DNA of 64,000 bases from CAYQMF01 sp964418595 (GTDB lineage: Bacteria > Planctomycetota > UBA1135 > UBA2386), in assembly GCA_964418595.1 (NCBI GenBank), contig CAYQMF010000007.1, positions 1-64,000 of the forward strand, written 5' to 3'. The first letter of the stretch is position 1; every line of letters starts with the position of its first letter. The position numbers and the translations under genes were made by a program. Shown here in pieces: positions 1-9,275 of the stretch. Under the pieces are notes generated by a model. It was not told where the DNA came from, searched no databases, and saw only the letters and a program-made list of their open reading frames with translations.

Positions 1-1605
1 GGGTCCATTGTCGTGTGGGGCGACAACCAGCGCGGGCAGCACAACGTGCCTAGTCTACCGCCTGGCCTGACGTACGTCGAGGTTGCCGCGGGGGACACGC
101 ATATCGTGGCTCGGCGCAGCGATGGCTCGTGCGTGGCCTGGGGAGCGAACGATTTCGGGCAAAGCATCGTTCCACGGCTTCCCGCGGGCACATCGTATGT
201 GCAGATTTCCGCCGGCGCGGCGCACAGCGCCGCCGTGCGAAGCGACGGCCAGCTCGTGGCGTGGGGCAGCAACTACCAGGGGCAGCTCGATGTGCCCGCG
301 CTGCCGTCCGGTCGGACCTACGTGCGCGTCGAGGCGGGCTCGATTCACAACGTCGCGCTGAGAAGCGACGGCGTGGTCGTTACTTGGGGATCGAGCGCGA
401 ACTTCCAGTGCAACGTGCCCGAGCCACCCCCGGGGGTGAGCTACACCCAGCTCTCGGCAGGCGAACTGCACGTGATGGCCCTGCGCAGCGACGGTTCCGT
501 GGTGGCATGGGGCGACAACAGCGGCGGTGCGTGCAACGTGCCGCCGGGCAGATACGTGGAGATCGCCGCCGGCTCTGGTTCCTCGCTCGCCCGCCGCACC
601 GATGACACGGTGCTGGGCTGGGGGAACAACATCGCGGGGCAGGCCAACGTGCCGGCGCCGCCGGCGGGGACGCACTACGTGCAGATCTCGGCGGGCGACC
701 ACCAGTCCGCGGCGGTGCGCAGCGACGGTGCGGTGGTGGGGTGGGGCAGACTGCAGTTCGTGCAGCGACCGCCGGCAGGTCGCCGCTTCGTGCAGGTCGC
801 TGCCGGCGGAACGTGCCTCGCCCGCCTCGACGATGGCACGATCGCGAACGTGCAGGCCCCGTCGTTCGTGCCGGTCTTGCCGCCGGGGTTGCGCTACCTC
901 GACATCGCCGTGGGCCAGTACCACCTTCTCGCCCTGCGCAGCGACGGCCAGGTGCTCGCGTGGGGCAACCTGTACCTGAACTTCGGCCAGCTCGACGTGC
1001 CGCCGCTTCCCCCCGGGACGCACTACGTCGACATCGATGCAGGTCGTCACCACTCGGTGGCGCGGCGCAGCGACGGCGCGATCGTGGTGTGGGGGGACAA
1101 GCAGTTCTCCCAGGACAGGGTGCCGTCGTTCGGCCCTGGCGTGACGGTCGCGCAGCTCTCGACGGCGATCATGGGCGACTACACGATCGCCCTGCTCACC
1201 GCGGGCGGCTTCGAGCGGTTCGGCGCGGGCTGCGCCGGAAGCACGGGGCTCACCGGTCTGCAGGTCCGCGACGCGCCACGAGTCGGCCAGACCTTCGTCG
1301 TGGGCGTCGCGCCGCGCCCGCCGGGAGCCGCGGTCGTGCTCGCGGGGTTCCGCAACACGGCGTGGTCGCTGGGGCCACTGCCGCTCGACCTCACGTCGCT
1401 CGGGATGCCCGGCTGCTCGTTGCGCGTGAGCCCCGACCTCACGCTTCCCGTCGTCGGCACCGCGGCGGAAGCGACGCTGCCGATCCCGAAGGACGCGGCG
1501 CTCGCGGGGCTCCTGCTGCACATGCAGGCCCTGCTGGTCGACCCCGGCGCCAACCCGCTCGGCGGGGTGCTGTCGGACGCGTTCACGGCGATCGTGGGGG
1601 GCTGA
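1..1605 (+). CDS. RCC1-like repeat secreted protein, 5'-truncated by window edge
   Basis: The reading frame is open to base 1, so the N-terminus lies outside the window; an in-frame GTG at 13 is only an internal codon. About 400 residues form tandem blocks of some 45-50 residues with the recurring pattern Y-V-x-[IV]-x-A-G-x-x-H, then R-S-D-G, then W-G-x-N and V-P-x-L-P. This is the regulator-of-chromosome-condensation (RCC1) beta-propeller repeat in its bacterial secreted form. The last about 130 residues (from about base 1221) leave the repeat pattern and form a C-terminal module containing PLPLDLTSLGMPGC and ending in a VGG tail. The same kind of module ends three other secreted proteins here. 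In this family the propeller is a binding scaffold and no catalytic residues are expected. The ligand and biological role are unknown. Confidence 0.8.
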   Translation, partial: GSIVVWGDNQRGQHNVPSLPPGLTYVEVAAGDTHIVARRSDGSCVAWGANDFGQSIVPRLPAGTSYVQISAGAAHSAAVRSDGQLVAWGSNYQGQLDVPALPSGRTYVRVEAGSIHNVALRSDGVVVTWGSSANFQCNVPEPPPGVSYTQLSAGELHVMALRSDGSVVAWGDNSGGACNVPPGRYVEIAAGSGSSLARRTDDTVLGWGNNIAGQANVPAPPAGTHYVQISAGDHQSAAVRSDGAVVGWGRLQFVQRPPAGRRFVQVAAGGTCLARLDDGTIANVQAPSFVPVLPPGLRYLDIAVGQYHLLALRSDGQVLAWGNLYLNFGQLDVPPLPPGTHYVDIDAGRHHSVARRSDGAIVVWGDKQFSQDRVPSFGPGVTVAQLSTAIMGDYTIALLTAGGFERFGAGCAGSTGLTGLQVRDAPRVGQTFVVGVAPRPPGAAVVLAGFRNTAWSLGPLPLDLTSLGMPGCSLRVSPDLTLPVVGTAAEATLPIPKDAALAGLLLHMQALLVDPGANPLGGVLSDAFTAIVGG

Positions 1606-1699
1606 GTCGGTCGCCTTCTGCCTGGTCGGCGCTGCTGGCGCGAATCCCGCCGCGTTCGCGTTGCGCGCGCGCGCCGCGCACCGAAGATGGACCGCGCCC

Positions 1700-3067
1700 A
1701 TGGTGACGAAGCCGATCGAGACCAGCGCCGCGGTCGCCAGGACTCCGCCGGAAACCAACCGGATGCTGCACGCCGCCGCGCGCGCGGTGATGGCGCCCAT
1801 CGACCGGTTCCTGTCGATCTCCGCGGCCAGCGGCATCGTGCTCGTGCTGGCGGCGGTGATCGCGCTCGTGTGGGCGAACTCGCCGTGGCGGGACAGCTAC
1901 CACGCGCTGTGGCACACGAAGTTCGTCCTGGGGGTGGGGCCGTGGAAGGCAGAGCAGACGCTGCACTTCCTGGTCAACGACGTGCTGATGGTGTTCTTCT
2001 TCTTCGTCGTCGGCCTCGAGATCCGGCGCGAGATGCGGCTGGGCGAGCTGCGCAGCCTCCGGCGCGCGGCGCTCCCGATCGCGGCGGCGCTCGGCGGGAT
2101 GCTCCTGCCCGCGGGGATCTACCTCGCGATCGCCGGCGGCGACGACGTCGCGCGCGATGGCTGGGGGGTGGCGATGGCCACCGACATCGCGTTCGCGGTC
2201 GGCGTGCTGACCTTGCTCGGTCCGCGCGTGCCGGCGGCGCTGCGCGTGCTGCTCCTGGCGCTCGCGATCATCGACGACATCGGCGCCATCCTCGTGATCG
2301 CGTTCTTCTACTCCGCGGGGATCGCCCCCCTCGGGCTCGGCGTGGCATTCCTGGGGCTGCTCGGCATCCGCGTCATGCAGGGCCTCGGCGTGCGCAACCC
2401 GTGGATCTACCTGCTGCCGGGGACCGTGGTGTGGGCGGGGGTCCTCGCGGCCGGCATCCATCCGACCATCGCCGGCGTGATCATCGGCCTGCGCACGCCG
2501 GCCACGTCGTGGTACGGCCGGCAGGGCTTCCTCACGGAGGCGAAGGCCGCGCTCGACGCCGCCGACCGTCACCTCGACGACCGCGACGAGTTGCTGGCGG
2601 CGCTGGCGCGGATCGACGCCGCGCGGCGCGAGGCGCTCTCGCCGGTCGAACGCCTGGAGCACGCGCTGCACGGCTGGGTGGCCTTCGGCGTGATGCCGAT
2701 CTTCGCCCTCGCCAACGCCGGCGTGTCTTTCGACGGCCTCGACTTCGCCGCGCCGGGGGCGACGCGGATCTTCCTCGGCGTGATCTGCGGCCTCGTGGTC
2801 GGCAAGACGCTGGGCGTGCTGCTGGCCACGCGCCTCGCGGCGCGCACGCGCCTCGCCGATCTGCCCGCGGGCGTCGGCGGGGGCGGGCTGGCCGTGGTCG
2901 GCGCCGTCGCCGGCATCGGGTTCACGATGTCGCTGTTCGTCGCGTCGCTGGCCTTCCCGGAGCAAGCGCAGCTCGACGTCGCGCGCGCCGGGATCCTCGC
3001 GGCGTCGGGGCTCGCGGTGGTGATCGCGTTCGCCCTCGGCCGCCTGGTGCTGCGCCCCCGACCGTGA
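1700..3067 (+). CDS. nhaA: Na+/H+ antiporter NhaA
   Basis: About 455 residues, an inner-membrane electrogenic Na+/H+ exchanger used in pH and sodium homeostasis. The ion-binding acids are present: D162 in ATDIAFAVG and the D192-D193 pair in IIDDIGAI. Their spacing (30 and 31 residues) equals that of E. coli D133, D163 and D164. Around a dozen hydrophobic segments span the protein. The ATG at 1700 (MVTKPIETS) is preferred over an in-frame start at 1661, whose extra 13 residues are Arg-rich and look non-coding. The longer loop near residues 270-320 is charged (AALDAADRHLDDRDELLAAL), a common feature of NhaA from high-GC bacteria. It sits alone between a secreted-protein gene and a convergent DUF2911 gene. 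Confidence 0.95.
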   Translation: MVTKPIETSAAVARTPPETNRMLHAAARAVMAPIDRFLSISAASGIVLVLAAVIALVWANSPWRDSYHALWHTKFVLGVGPWKAEQTLHFLVNDVLMVFFFFVVGLEIRREMRLGELRSLRRAALPIAAALGGMLLPAGIYLAIAGGDDVARDGWGVAMATDIAFAVGVLTLLGPRVPAALRVLLLALAIIDDIGAILVIAFFYSAGIAPLGLGVAFLGLLGIRVMQGLGVRNPWIYLLPGTVVWAGVLAAGIHPTIAGVIIGLRTPATSWYGRQGFLTEAKAALDAADRHLDDRDELLAALARIDAARREALSPVERLEHALHGWVAFGVMPIFALANAGVSFDGLDFAAPGATRIFLGVICGLVVGKTLGVLLATRLAARTRLADLPAGVGGGGLAVVGAVAGIGFTMSLFVASLAFPEQAQLDVARAGILAASGLAVVIAFALGRLVLRPRP

Positions 3068-3088
3068 CGATCGAGCGCGCGGTGGCGA

Positions 3089-3700
3089 TCACTTCTTCGC
3101 CGGCTTCGGCACGTGCAGGTGGCAGGGCGTCGTCAGCGTGTGCGTGCCCCACGCCAGGGTGAACGTGCCCTTGCCGCCGTCCTCGGCCTTCGCCTGGAAG
3201 GTCATCGTCATCAGCTTGACCGCCTCCTTGGCGGCGCCCTTGTTCAGCGTGAGCGGCACGATGATCTCGGGCTTCCAGTCCATGAACGGGTTGAGGCCGT
3301 CCTTCATCGCCTTGCTCGAGTCGGCGAGCGACAGCCCGAACTTGCCGTCCTGGTCGCAGTGGATGCCGACGATGTAGGAGCCCGGCGCGATCTTCTTGCC
3401 GCCCATCTCCAGCTCGCTGCTGGTGATGAGGGTCGTGAACCAGTCCTTGCCGAGCCGGCTGTTCTTGCCCTTCAGCTTGTCAAGCATGCCGTCGTACTCG
3501 GCCTTCCACTCCGGCTGGCCGTAGGTCACGGAGGCCAGCGCGAAGACGGAGAAGTCCTCCGTGTACGCGATGATCCGCGTCTCGCCGCGCTTCGTGTCGG
3601 CGTTGCCGCCGCTCACCTTCTGGGCGTTGGCGTCTTGGGCGAAGGAAGGGAGGGCGAGGCAGAGCGCCGCCGCGGCGGCGAGGAGGGGGTGGGTACGCAT
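3089..3700 (-). CDS. DUF2911-family secreted protein
   Basis: 203 residues with a clear signal peptide (MRTHPLLAAAAALCLALPSFAQ). The core resembles DUF2911: a GKDWFTTLITSSELEMGGKK stretch followed by a P-G-S-Y-I-V strand pattern matches the family's W-R-T-G-x-N-E-x-T ... G-K-K-V-x-A-G-x-Y scheme. Function is unknown; family members are small exported beta-rich proteins. It lies 64 bp downstream of the acetyltransferase gene on the same strand and could be the last gene of the argGH operon, or be independent. The gap to the convergent nhaA stop is only 21 bp. Confidence 0.65.
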   Translation of the reverse strand: MRTHPLLAAAAALCLALPSFAQDANAQKVSGGNADTKRGETRIIAYTEDFSVFALASVTYGQPEWKAEYDGMLDKLKGKNSRLGKDWFTTLITSSELEMGGKKIAPGSYIVGIHCDQDGKFGLSLADSSKAMKDGLNPFMDWKPEIIVPLTLNKGAAKEAVKLMTMTFQAKAEDGGKGTFTLAWGTHTLTTPCHLHVPKPAKK

Positions 3701-3764
3701 AGGGTGTGGCGGTCGTACGGGAACGACGCGCGAGAAGCCAGCGTGCCGCGGTGGTCCGCGACGC

Positions 3765-4339
3765 CTACCCGGGTGTCGCCGCCTTGCGGTCCGCCTGCAG
3801 GGCCTTCAGCCGGCGCGGCAGCGGGAACGAGTTCGGCGTCGCCGACACGCGCGCGCCGAGTTCGTCGGCGTCGAGCGGACGCAGCTCGCGCAGCATGGCG
3901 ATCTCGTCGCAGGCCATGAACTTCGGGCAGTGCATGCAGTCGGAGAAGACCTTGTGCGGCAGGCTCTCGTGCTGGACGACCTGGAAGCCGACCTTGCCGA
4001 AGAAGCCCGGCACGTAGGTGAACGCGAACAGCGTCGGCACGCCGAGGACTTCGGCGTCGGCGACGATGCGGTCGACGATGGCGCGGCCGATGCCGTGCTT
4101 CTGCATGGTCTTCTTGACCGCGAGCGAGCGGACCTCGGCGAGGTCGGCCCACACCACCTTGAGCGCGCCGCAGCCGGCGAACTCGCCGTCGACCTCCGCG
4201 ACCACGAAGTCGCGCAGGCCTTCGTAGACCGAGAGCGGCGAGCGCGGCAGCATCACCTGTTCCTGCGCCAGCGCGTTGATCAACTCGAGGATGTCGGGGG
4301 CGTCGTCGACGCGGGCGGGGCGGACGGTGTAGGGCAGGG

Positions 4340-4343
<4 letters not shown>
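3765..4343 (-). CDS. argA: GNAT N-acetyltransferase, probable short N-acetylglutamate synthase (ArgA-type)
   Basis: 192 residues of the GNAT fold. The acetyl-CoA loop is seen in LAVKKTMQKHGIGRAIVDRI and the family Q/R-x-x-G-x-G/A motif is matched by KHGIGRA. A Cys cluster (CMHCPKFMAC) near the C-terminus is, from memory, typical of the short stand-alone ArgA group. The start ATG (4341-4343) overlaps the argH stop as ATGA, so translation is coupled. As the third gene after argG and argH it most likely acetylates glutamate as the first step of arginine synthesis, supplying the substrate for the argB-C-D genes of the second operon. The argA assignment rests on family resemblance plus context; a general GNAT activity cannot be excluded. 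Confidence 0.72.
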
Positions 4344-5724
<1,381 letters not shown>

Positions 5725-5728
<4 letters not shown>

Positions 5729-6933
5729 CGCGTCTTGCGCCTGGCCGCCGCCGCGACCTTGGTGGGCAGGCCGTAGAGCTTGACGAAGCCCAGGCTGTCC
5801 TTGTGGGCGTAGCTCTCGCTGTGCCCGAAGGTCGCGAGGTCCTCCGCGAACAGCGAGTTCGGGCTCGTGGCCGAGATCGCCGTCGCCTGGCCCTTGAACA
5901 GGCGCACCTTCACGTCGCCGTTCACGCAGCGGGTGACCTCGCGGAAGAACGCATCGAGTCCCTCGCGGACCGGCGCGAACCAACGCCCCGTGTAGACCAC
6001 GTCGGCGTAGTCGGGCATGAGCTTCTCGGCGAGGCGGGCGGTGTCGCGTTCGAGGCAGAGCGCGCGCAGCGTGCGCAGGCCCTCGAGGATGATCGTGCCA
6101 CCCGGGGTCTCGTACACGCCGCGCGACTTCATGCCGACGAGGCGGTTCTCGCAGATGTCGACGCGGCCGACGCCGTGCCTGCCGCCGAGCGTGTTCAGCT
6201 TCGCCACCAGGGCCTCGGGCGCGAGGCGCTGGCCGTCGACGCCCACCGGCACGCCGGCCTCGACCTGCAGGGTGACGACCTGTGGCTCGTCGGGCGCGCG
6301 GCGCGGATCGACAGTGAGCATCCACACGTCGTCCGGCGGGGCGTTGGCGGGATCCTCGAGCGCGCCGCCCTCGTGGCTGATGTGCCAGAGGTTGCGGTCG
6401 CGCGAGTAGATCTTGGTGCGCGACGCGGTCACCGGGATGTCGCGCGCGGCGGCGTAGTCGAGAGCGTCCTCGCGCGAGCGGATGTCCCAGTCGCGCCACG
6501 GCGCGATGACCTTCAGGTCGGGCGCCAGCGCCATGTAGGTGAGCTCGAAGCGCACCTGATCGTTGCCCTTTCCCGTGCAGCCGTGCGCCACGTGCGTGGC
6601 GCCGACCTCGCGTGCGTACTCGACCTGCGCCTTGGCGAGGATCGGCCGCGCCATGCTGGTGCCCAGCAGGTAGCGGCCCTCGTACACCGCCATGGCGCGC
6701 ACGCACGGCCAGACGTAGTCCTCGATGAAGGTGCGCTTGAGGTCGACGACCTTGCAGGAGGCGGCGCCGGTGCGCTTCGCCTTCTCGACGAGGCCCGCGA
6801 GTTCTTCGTCGCCCTGGCCGACGTCGCCGGCGACGCAGTGGACCTCGAGGTCGTGGTTCTCCTTCAGCCAGGGGATGATGATCGACGTGTCGAGACCGCC
6901 GGAGTAGGCGAGACAGACCTTGGCCTTGCTCAC
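5725..6933 (-). CDS. argG: Argininosuccinate synthase
   Basis: 402 residues. It condenses citrulline with aspartate using ATP. The P-loop-like pyrophosphatase motif LAYSGGLDTS is at the N-terminus, and GCTGKGNDQVRFE lies near residue 115. The start is a GTG at 6931-6933 that places MSKAKVCLAYSGG in register with the family; no good Shine-Dalgarno is visible before it. It is the first gene of argG-argH-acetyltransferase. The paired ARG boxes and promoter at 6980-7033 lie about 45-100 bp upstream, so ArgR repression is expected. Confidence 0.97.
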
Positions 6934-6979
6934 AGGGAGAGTGCGGGGTGGGCGGGGCGAACCGCGGCAGGGGATGGAA

Positions 6980-7033
6980 GCATACTTATGCGCGAAGAAG
7001 GCATAAGAATGCAGAGTCGCCCGGCGATGTCAA
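6980..7033 (-). promoter_or_regulatory. argG promoter with tandem ARG boxes
   Basis: Box 1 at 6980-6991 reads GCATACTTATGC, a perfect GCATA-NN-TATGC palindrome. Box 2 at 7001-7012 (GCATAAGAATGC) is the same with one mismatch. Their centres are 21 bp apart, the spacing of paired 18-bp ARG boxes bound by an ArgR hexamer. On the minus strand a TTGACA -35 (7028-7033) is followed after 17 bp by ATTCTT (7005-7010), which falls inside box 2. The same layout precedes argR at 27865-27918. The predicted leader to the argG GTG is about 65 nt. Binding is inferred from sequence, not shown. Confidence 0.85.
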
Positions 7034-7281
7034 GGCTCCTCCCCTTCGCCGCGGCGATCCGGCGTCCGCTTCCGGTCGACGCGTCAGCCGATGGGCATCG
7101 GAGTTGCCGGCCGGCGCCGACACGCGTTCTCCGGGGTGCACCGAGTGGTCGGCGGCAGCGGGGGAATCGCCGGCCCGCCACGATCCGACCGAATGGCTCA
7201 AGTCGGCTTCGCGAGGAACCCGACTACCGTGGGTGAGAGAGCCTGACGCGTGAGCGTCCGGGTCTGTCGAGGGAGAAACAG

Positions 7282-8607
7282 ATGCAGCCTGACAACAAAC
7301 AGATCAGGGGACGGGTGCTCGTCATCGAGGACAGCCCGACCCAACTCCTCGTGGCCCGGCGTCTGCTCGCACAGCACGGCTACGACGTGATCGCGGCGAC
7401 GGACGGCGTGCAGGGCATCCAGGCGGCGAGCGTGGAACTGCCGGACGCGATCGTCACCGACGTGCTGATGCCCGGACTCAACGGATACCAGGTGTGTCGG
7501 GTGCTCAAGGACGACACGCTGACCCGCCACATCCCCATCGTGCTCCTGACCGCGCGCGAGCACCCCATCGACCGCTTCTGGGCGAGCGAGTGCGGTGCCG
7601 ACCACTTCGTGGGCAAGTCGCAGATCTACGACGAGCTGCCGGCCGTGCTGGAGCGTGCCATGGCGGAGCGCGCTGCGCCGGGGCCGGTCGAGATGGACAG
7701 CCTCGCGACCCGGCAGGAACTCACCGGCGAGACCATCAAGTCCCGCGTGTCCCGCCTGTTCGAGACCCAGCTCGTGCGCTCGACCATCCGCAACCGCCTG
7801 CGCCGCTCCGTGCTCGGCGCCGCCAGCGTCGAAGCGGCTGCCGGCGAACTGCTCGAACTGCTCGGGCTCCTGCTCGACGCCCGGGCGGGGGTCCTCACCC
7901 TGCCGCTGGCGGACGGCAACGTCGAGTACGTGCGGGCGCGTCCGGAGGACATCCCGAAGCTCGACCCGCTCCTCGGTCGAACGGGGCCCACCGGCGCCAA
8001 GCAGGTGGTGTTCGCGATCGACGGCGCGCCCACGATCCGCGCCGGCAACGACACCGAGACCAGGATGACGCTGCAGCTCGAGCTGCGCGGCGCGAGCGTG
8101 GGGGAGCTGACGCTCGTGCTCCGCCAGCGTCCGACCGTCGACGGGGAGGAAGTGCTCTCCGTGATCGAGGCCGACACGCCGTCGATGTTCCACAACCTGC
8201 TCTACGCCGACCAGCTCAACTGGATGGAGCGGCAATTCGAGACCCTGCTCGCGCAGACCGAGGAGTTCCTCGACGCGCTGTCGTGCACGCTCGTCGCCGT
8301 CGACGGCGGCGGCCACGTCGTGCGCTGGAACCGGGCCGCGGAGGAGACCTTCGGCATCCCCGCCGCCGACGTGCTCGGCCGCCCGTTCGCGACCTGCGGC
8401 ATCCCGTGGCGCGACGACGACGCCGGTGAGCGCATCGCCGCGGCGGGCAGCAAGAAGGGCGAGCAGACCCTGACCTTGAAGCTGCACGATGCCATGGGCC
8501 AGGAGCGGGCGCTCGAGTGCAGTGTGCGCGGCGTGCCGGGCAACGTCACTGGCGTCGCCGGCTTCGTCGTGCTCGGCAACGAAGCGCGCACGCCCGTCGT
8601 GAGCTAG
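7282..8607 (+). CDS. Response regulator with receiver and PAS domains
   Basis: 441 residues. The N-terminal receiver domain has the acidic pair (VIED, 16-17), the phospho-acceptor D60 in VTDVLMPG, a T in VLLTAREH and the conserved Lys in FVGKSQ near 112. A middle region (about 130-300) has no clear domain. The C-terminal about 110 residues look like a PAS domain (TLVAVDGGGHVVRWNRAAEE then FGIPAADVLGRPF). There is no histidine-kinase, GGDEF or HTH output, so it probably acts by protein interaction or regulates a partner elsewhere. The ATG follows a GGGAGA ribosome-binding site at 7271-7276. It is divergent from argG and monocistronic; the function is not arginine-specific as far as can be seen. 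Confidence 0.8.
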   Translation: MQPDNKQIRGRVLVIEDSPTQLLVARRLLAQHGYDVIAATDGVQGIQAASVELPDAIVTDVLMPGLNGYQVCRVLKDDTLTRHIPIVLLTAREHPIDRFWASECGADHFVGKSQIYDELPAVLERAMAERAAPGPVEMDSLATRQELTGETIKSRVSRLFETQLVRSTIRNRLRRSVLGAASVEAAAGELLELLGLLLDARAGVLTLPLADGNVEYVRARPEDIPKLDPLLGRTGPTGAKQVVFAIDGAPTIRAGNDTETRMTLQLELRGASVGELTLVLRQRPTVDGEEVLSVIEADTPSMFHNLLYADQLNWMERQFETLLAQTEEFLDALSCTLVAVDGGGHVVRWNRAAEETFGIPAADVLGRPFATCGIPWRDDDAGERIAAAGSKKGEQTLTLKLHDAMGQERALECSVRGVPGNVTGVAGFVVLGNEARTPVVS

Positions 8608-8646
8608 GCTTCGAGGCCCGAGGCGAAGCGACGCGCGTCGCGCGCG

Positions 8647-9273
8647 TCAGCCTCCGCGCAGCCGGAAGCAGACCTCGACCGTGGTTTCTCCCGGCCCGCC
8701 CCGGAAGCGCCAGCGCCGCACCGCGGCGACGGCCGCGGCGTCGAGGCTCGCGTGGCCCGTGCTCGAGACGACGTCGACACCGAGCGCGGCGCCGTCGGCG
8801 CCGACGCGCACGATCAGCGTGACGACGCCCTGCAGGCCCCGGCGCAGCGATGCGGCGGGGTACTCCGGGGGCGGGTTCTCGCCGGGGATCGCCTCGATCA
8901 CCGTCGCCAGTGGGGGCACGACCGGGGGCGCTGGCTCCGGGCGCAGCAGTGGCCGGAGGCAGGCGTGGTCGAACTCGCGCGGGGGCGTGCGTTCGACGAC
9001 CTGCGGCTCCGGAGCAGGCTCTGCGAGCAGCCACTCGCGCGGGTCGAAGCGCGCGTCTTCGGCGACCGTCGCGCGCTCGGGTTCTTCGATGGTGAAGGTC
9101 TCCGCCGGCGGCGCCTCGTCGATCGCGTCGAGCGCGGCTTGTGCCGGTTGCACCGCGATCTCGGCGGGGGCGCGCGACGGCGCGCGCGCGGCGAGCGAAA
9201 GCCCGATCGCCGCGGCGATGCCGGCGCCATGCAGGGAGAGCGAGACCAGGAACGCGGAGCGGGGCGTCGGCAT
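8647..9273 (-). CDS. TonB-family energy transducer
   Basis: 208 residues. An N-terminal hydrophobic anchor (about residues 7-27) is followed by a Pro/Glu-rich periplasmic linker. The TonB C-terminal domain comes next: N-P-P-P-E-Y-P-A-A-S-L-R-R, then G-V-V-T-L-I-V-R-V, and R-R-W-R-F near the end. It carries proton-motive energy to outer-membrane receptors. It begins 2 bp after the TonB-dependent receptor gene stop, so the two form an operon and this TonB is likely dedicated to that receptor. No exbB or exbD is in the window; an ExbBD pair encoded elsewhere would be needed. Confidence 0.85.
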   Translation of the reverse strand: MPTPRSAFLVSLSLHGAGIAAAIGLSLAARAPSRAPAEIAVQPAQAALDAIDEAPPAETFTIEEPERATVAEDARFDPREWLLAEPAPEPQVVERTPPREFDHACLRPLLRPEPAPPVVPPLATVIEAIPGENPPPEYPAASLRRGLQGVVTLIVRVGADGAALGVDVVSSTGHASLDAAAVAAVRRWRFRGGPGETTVEVCFRLRGG

Positions 9274-9275
9274 GG

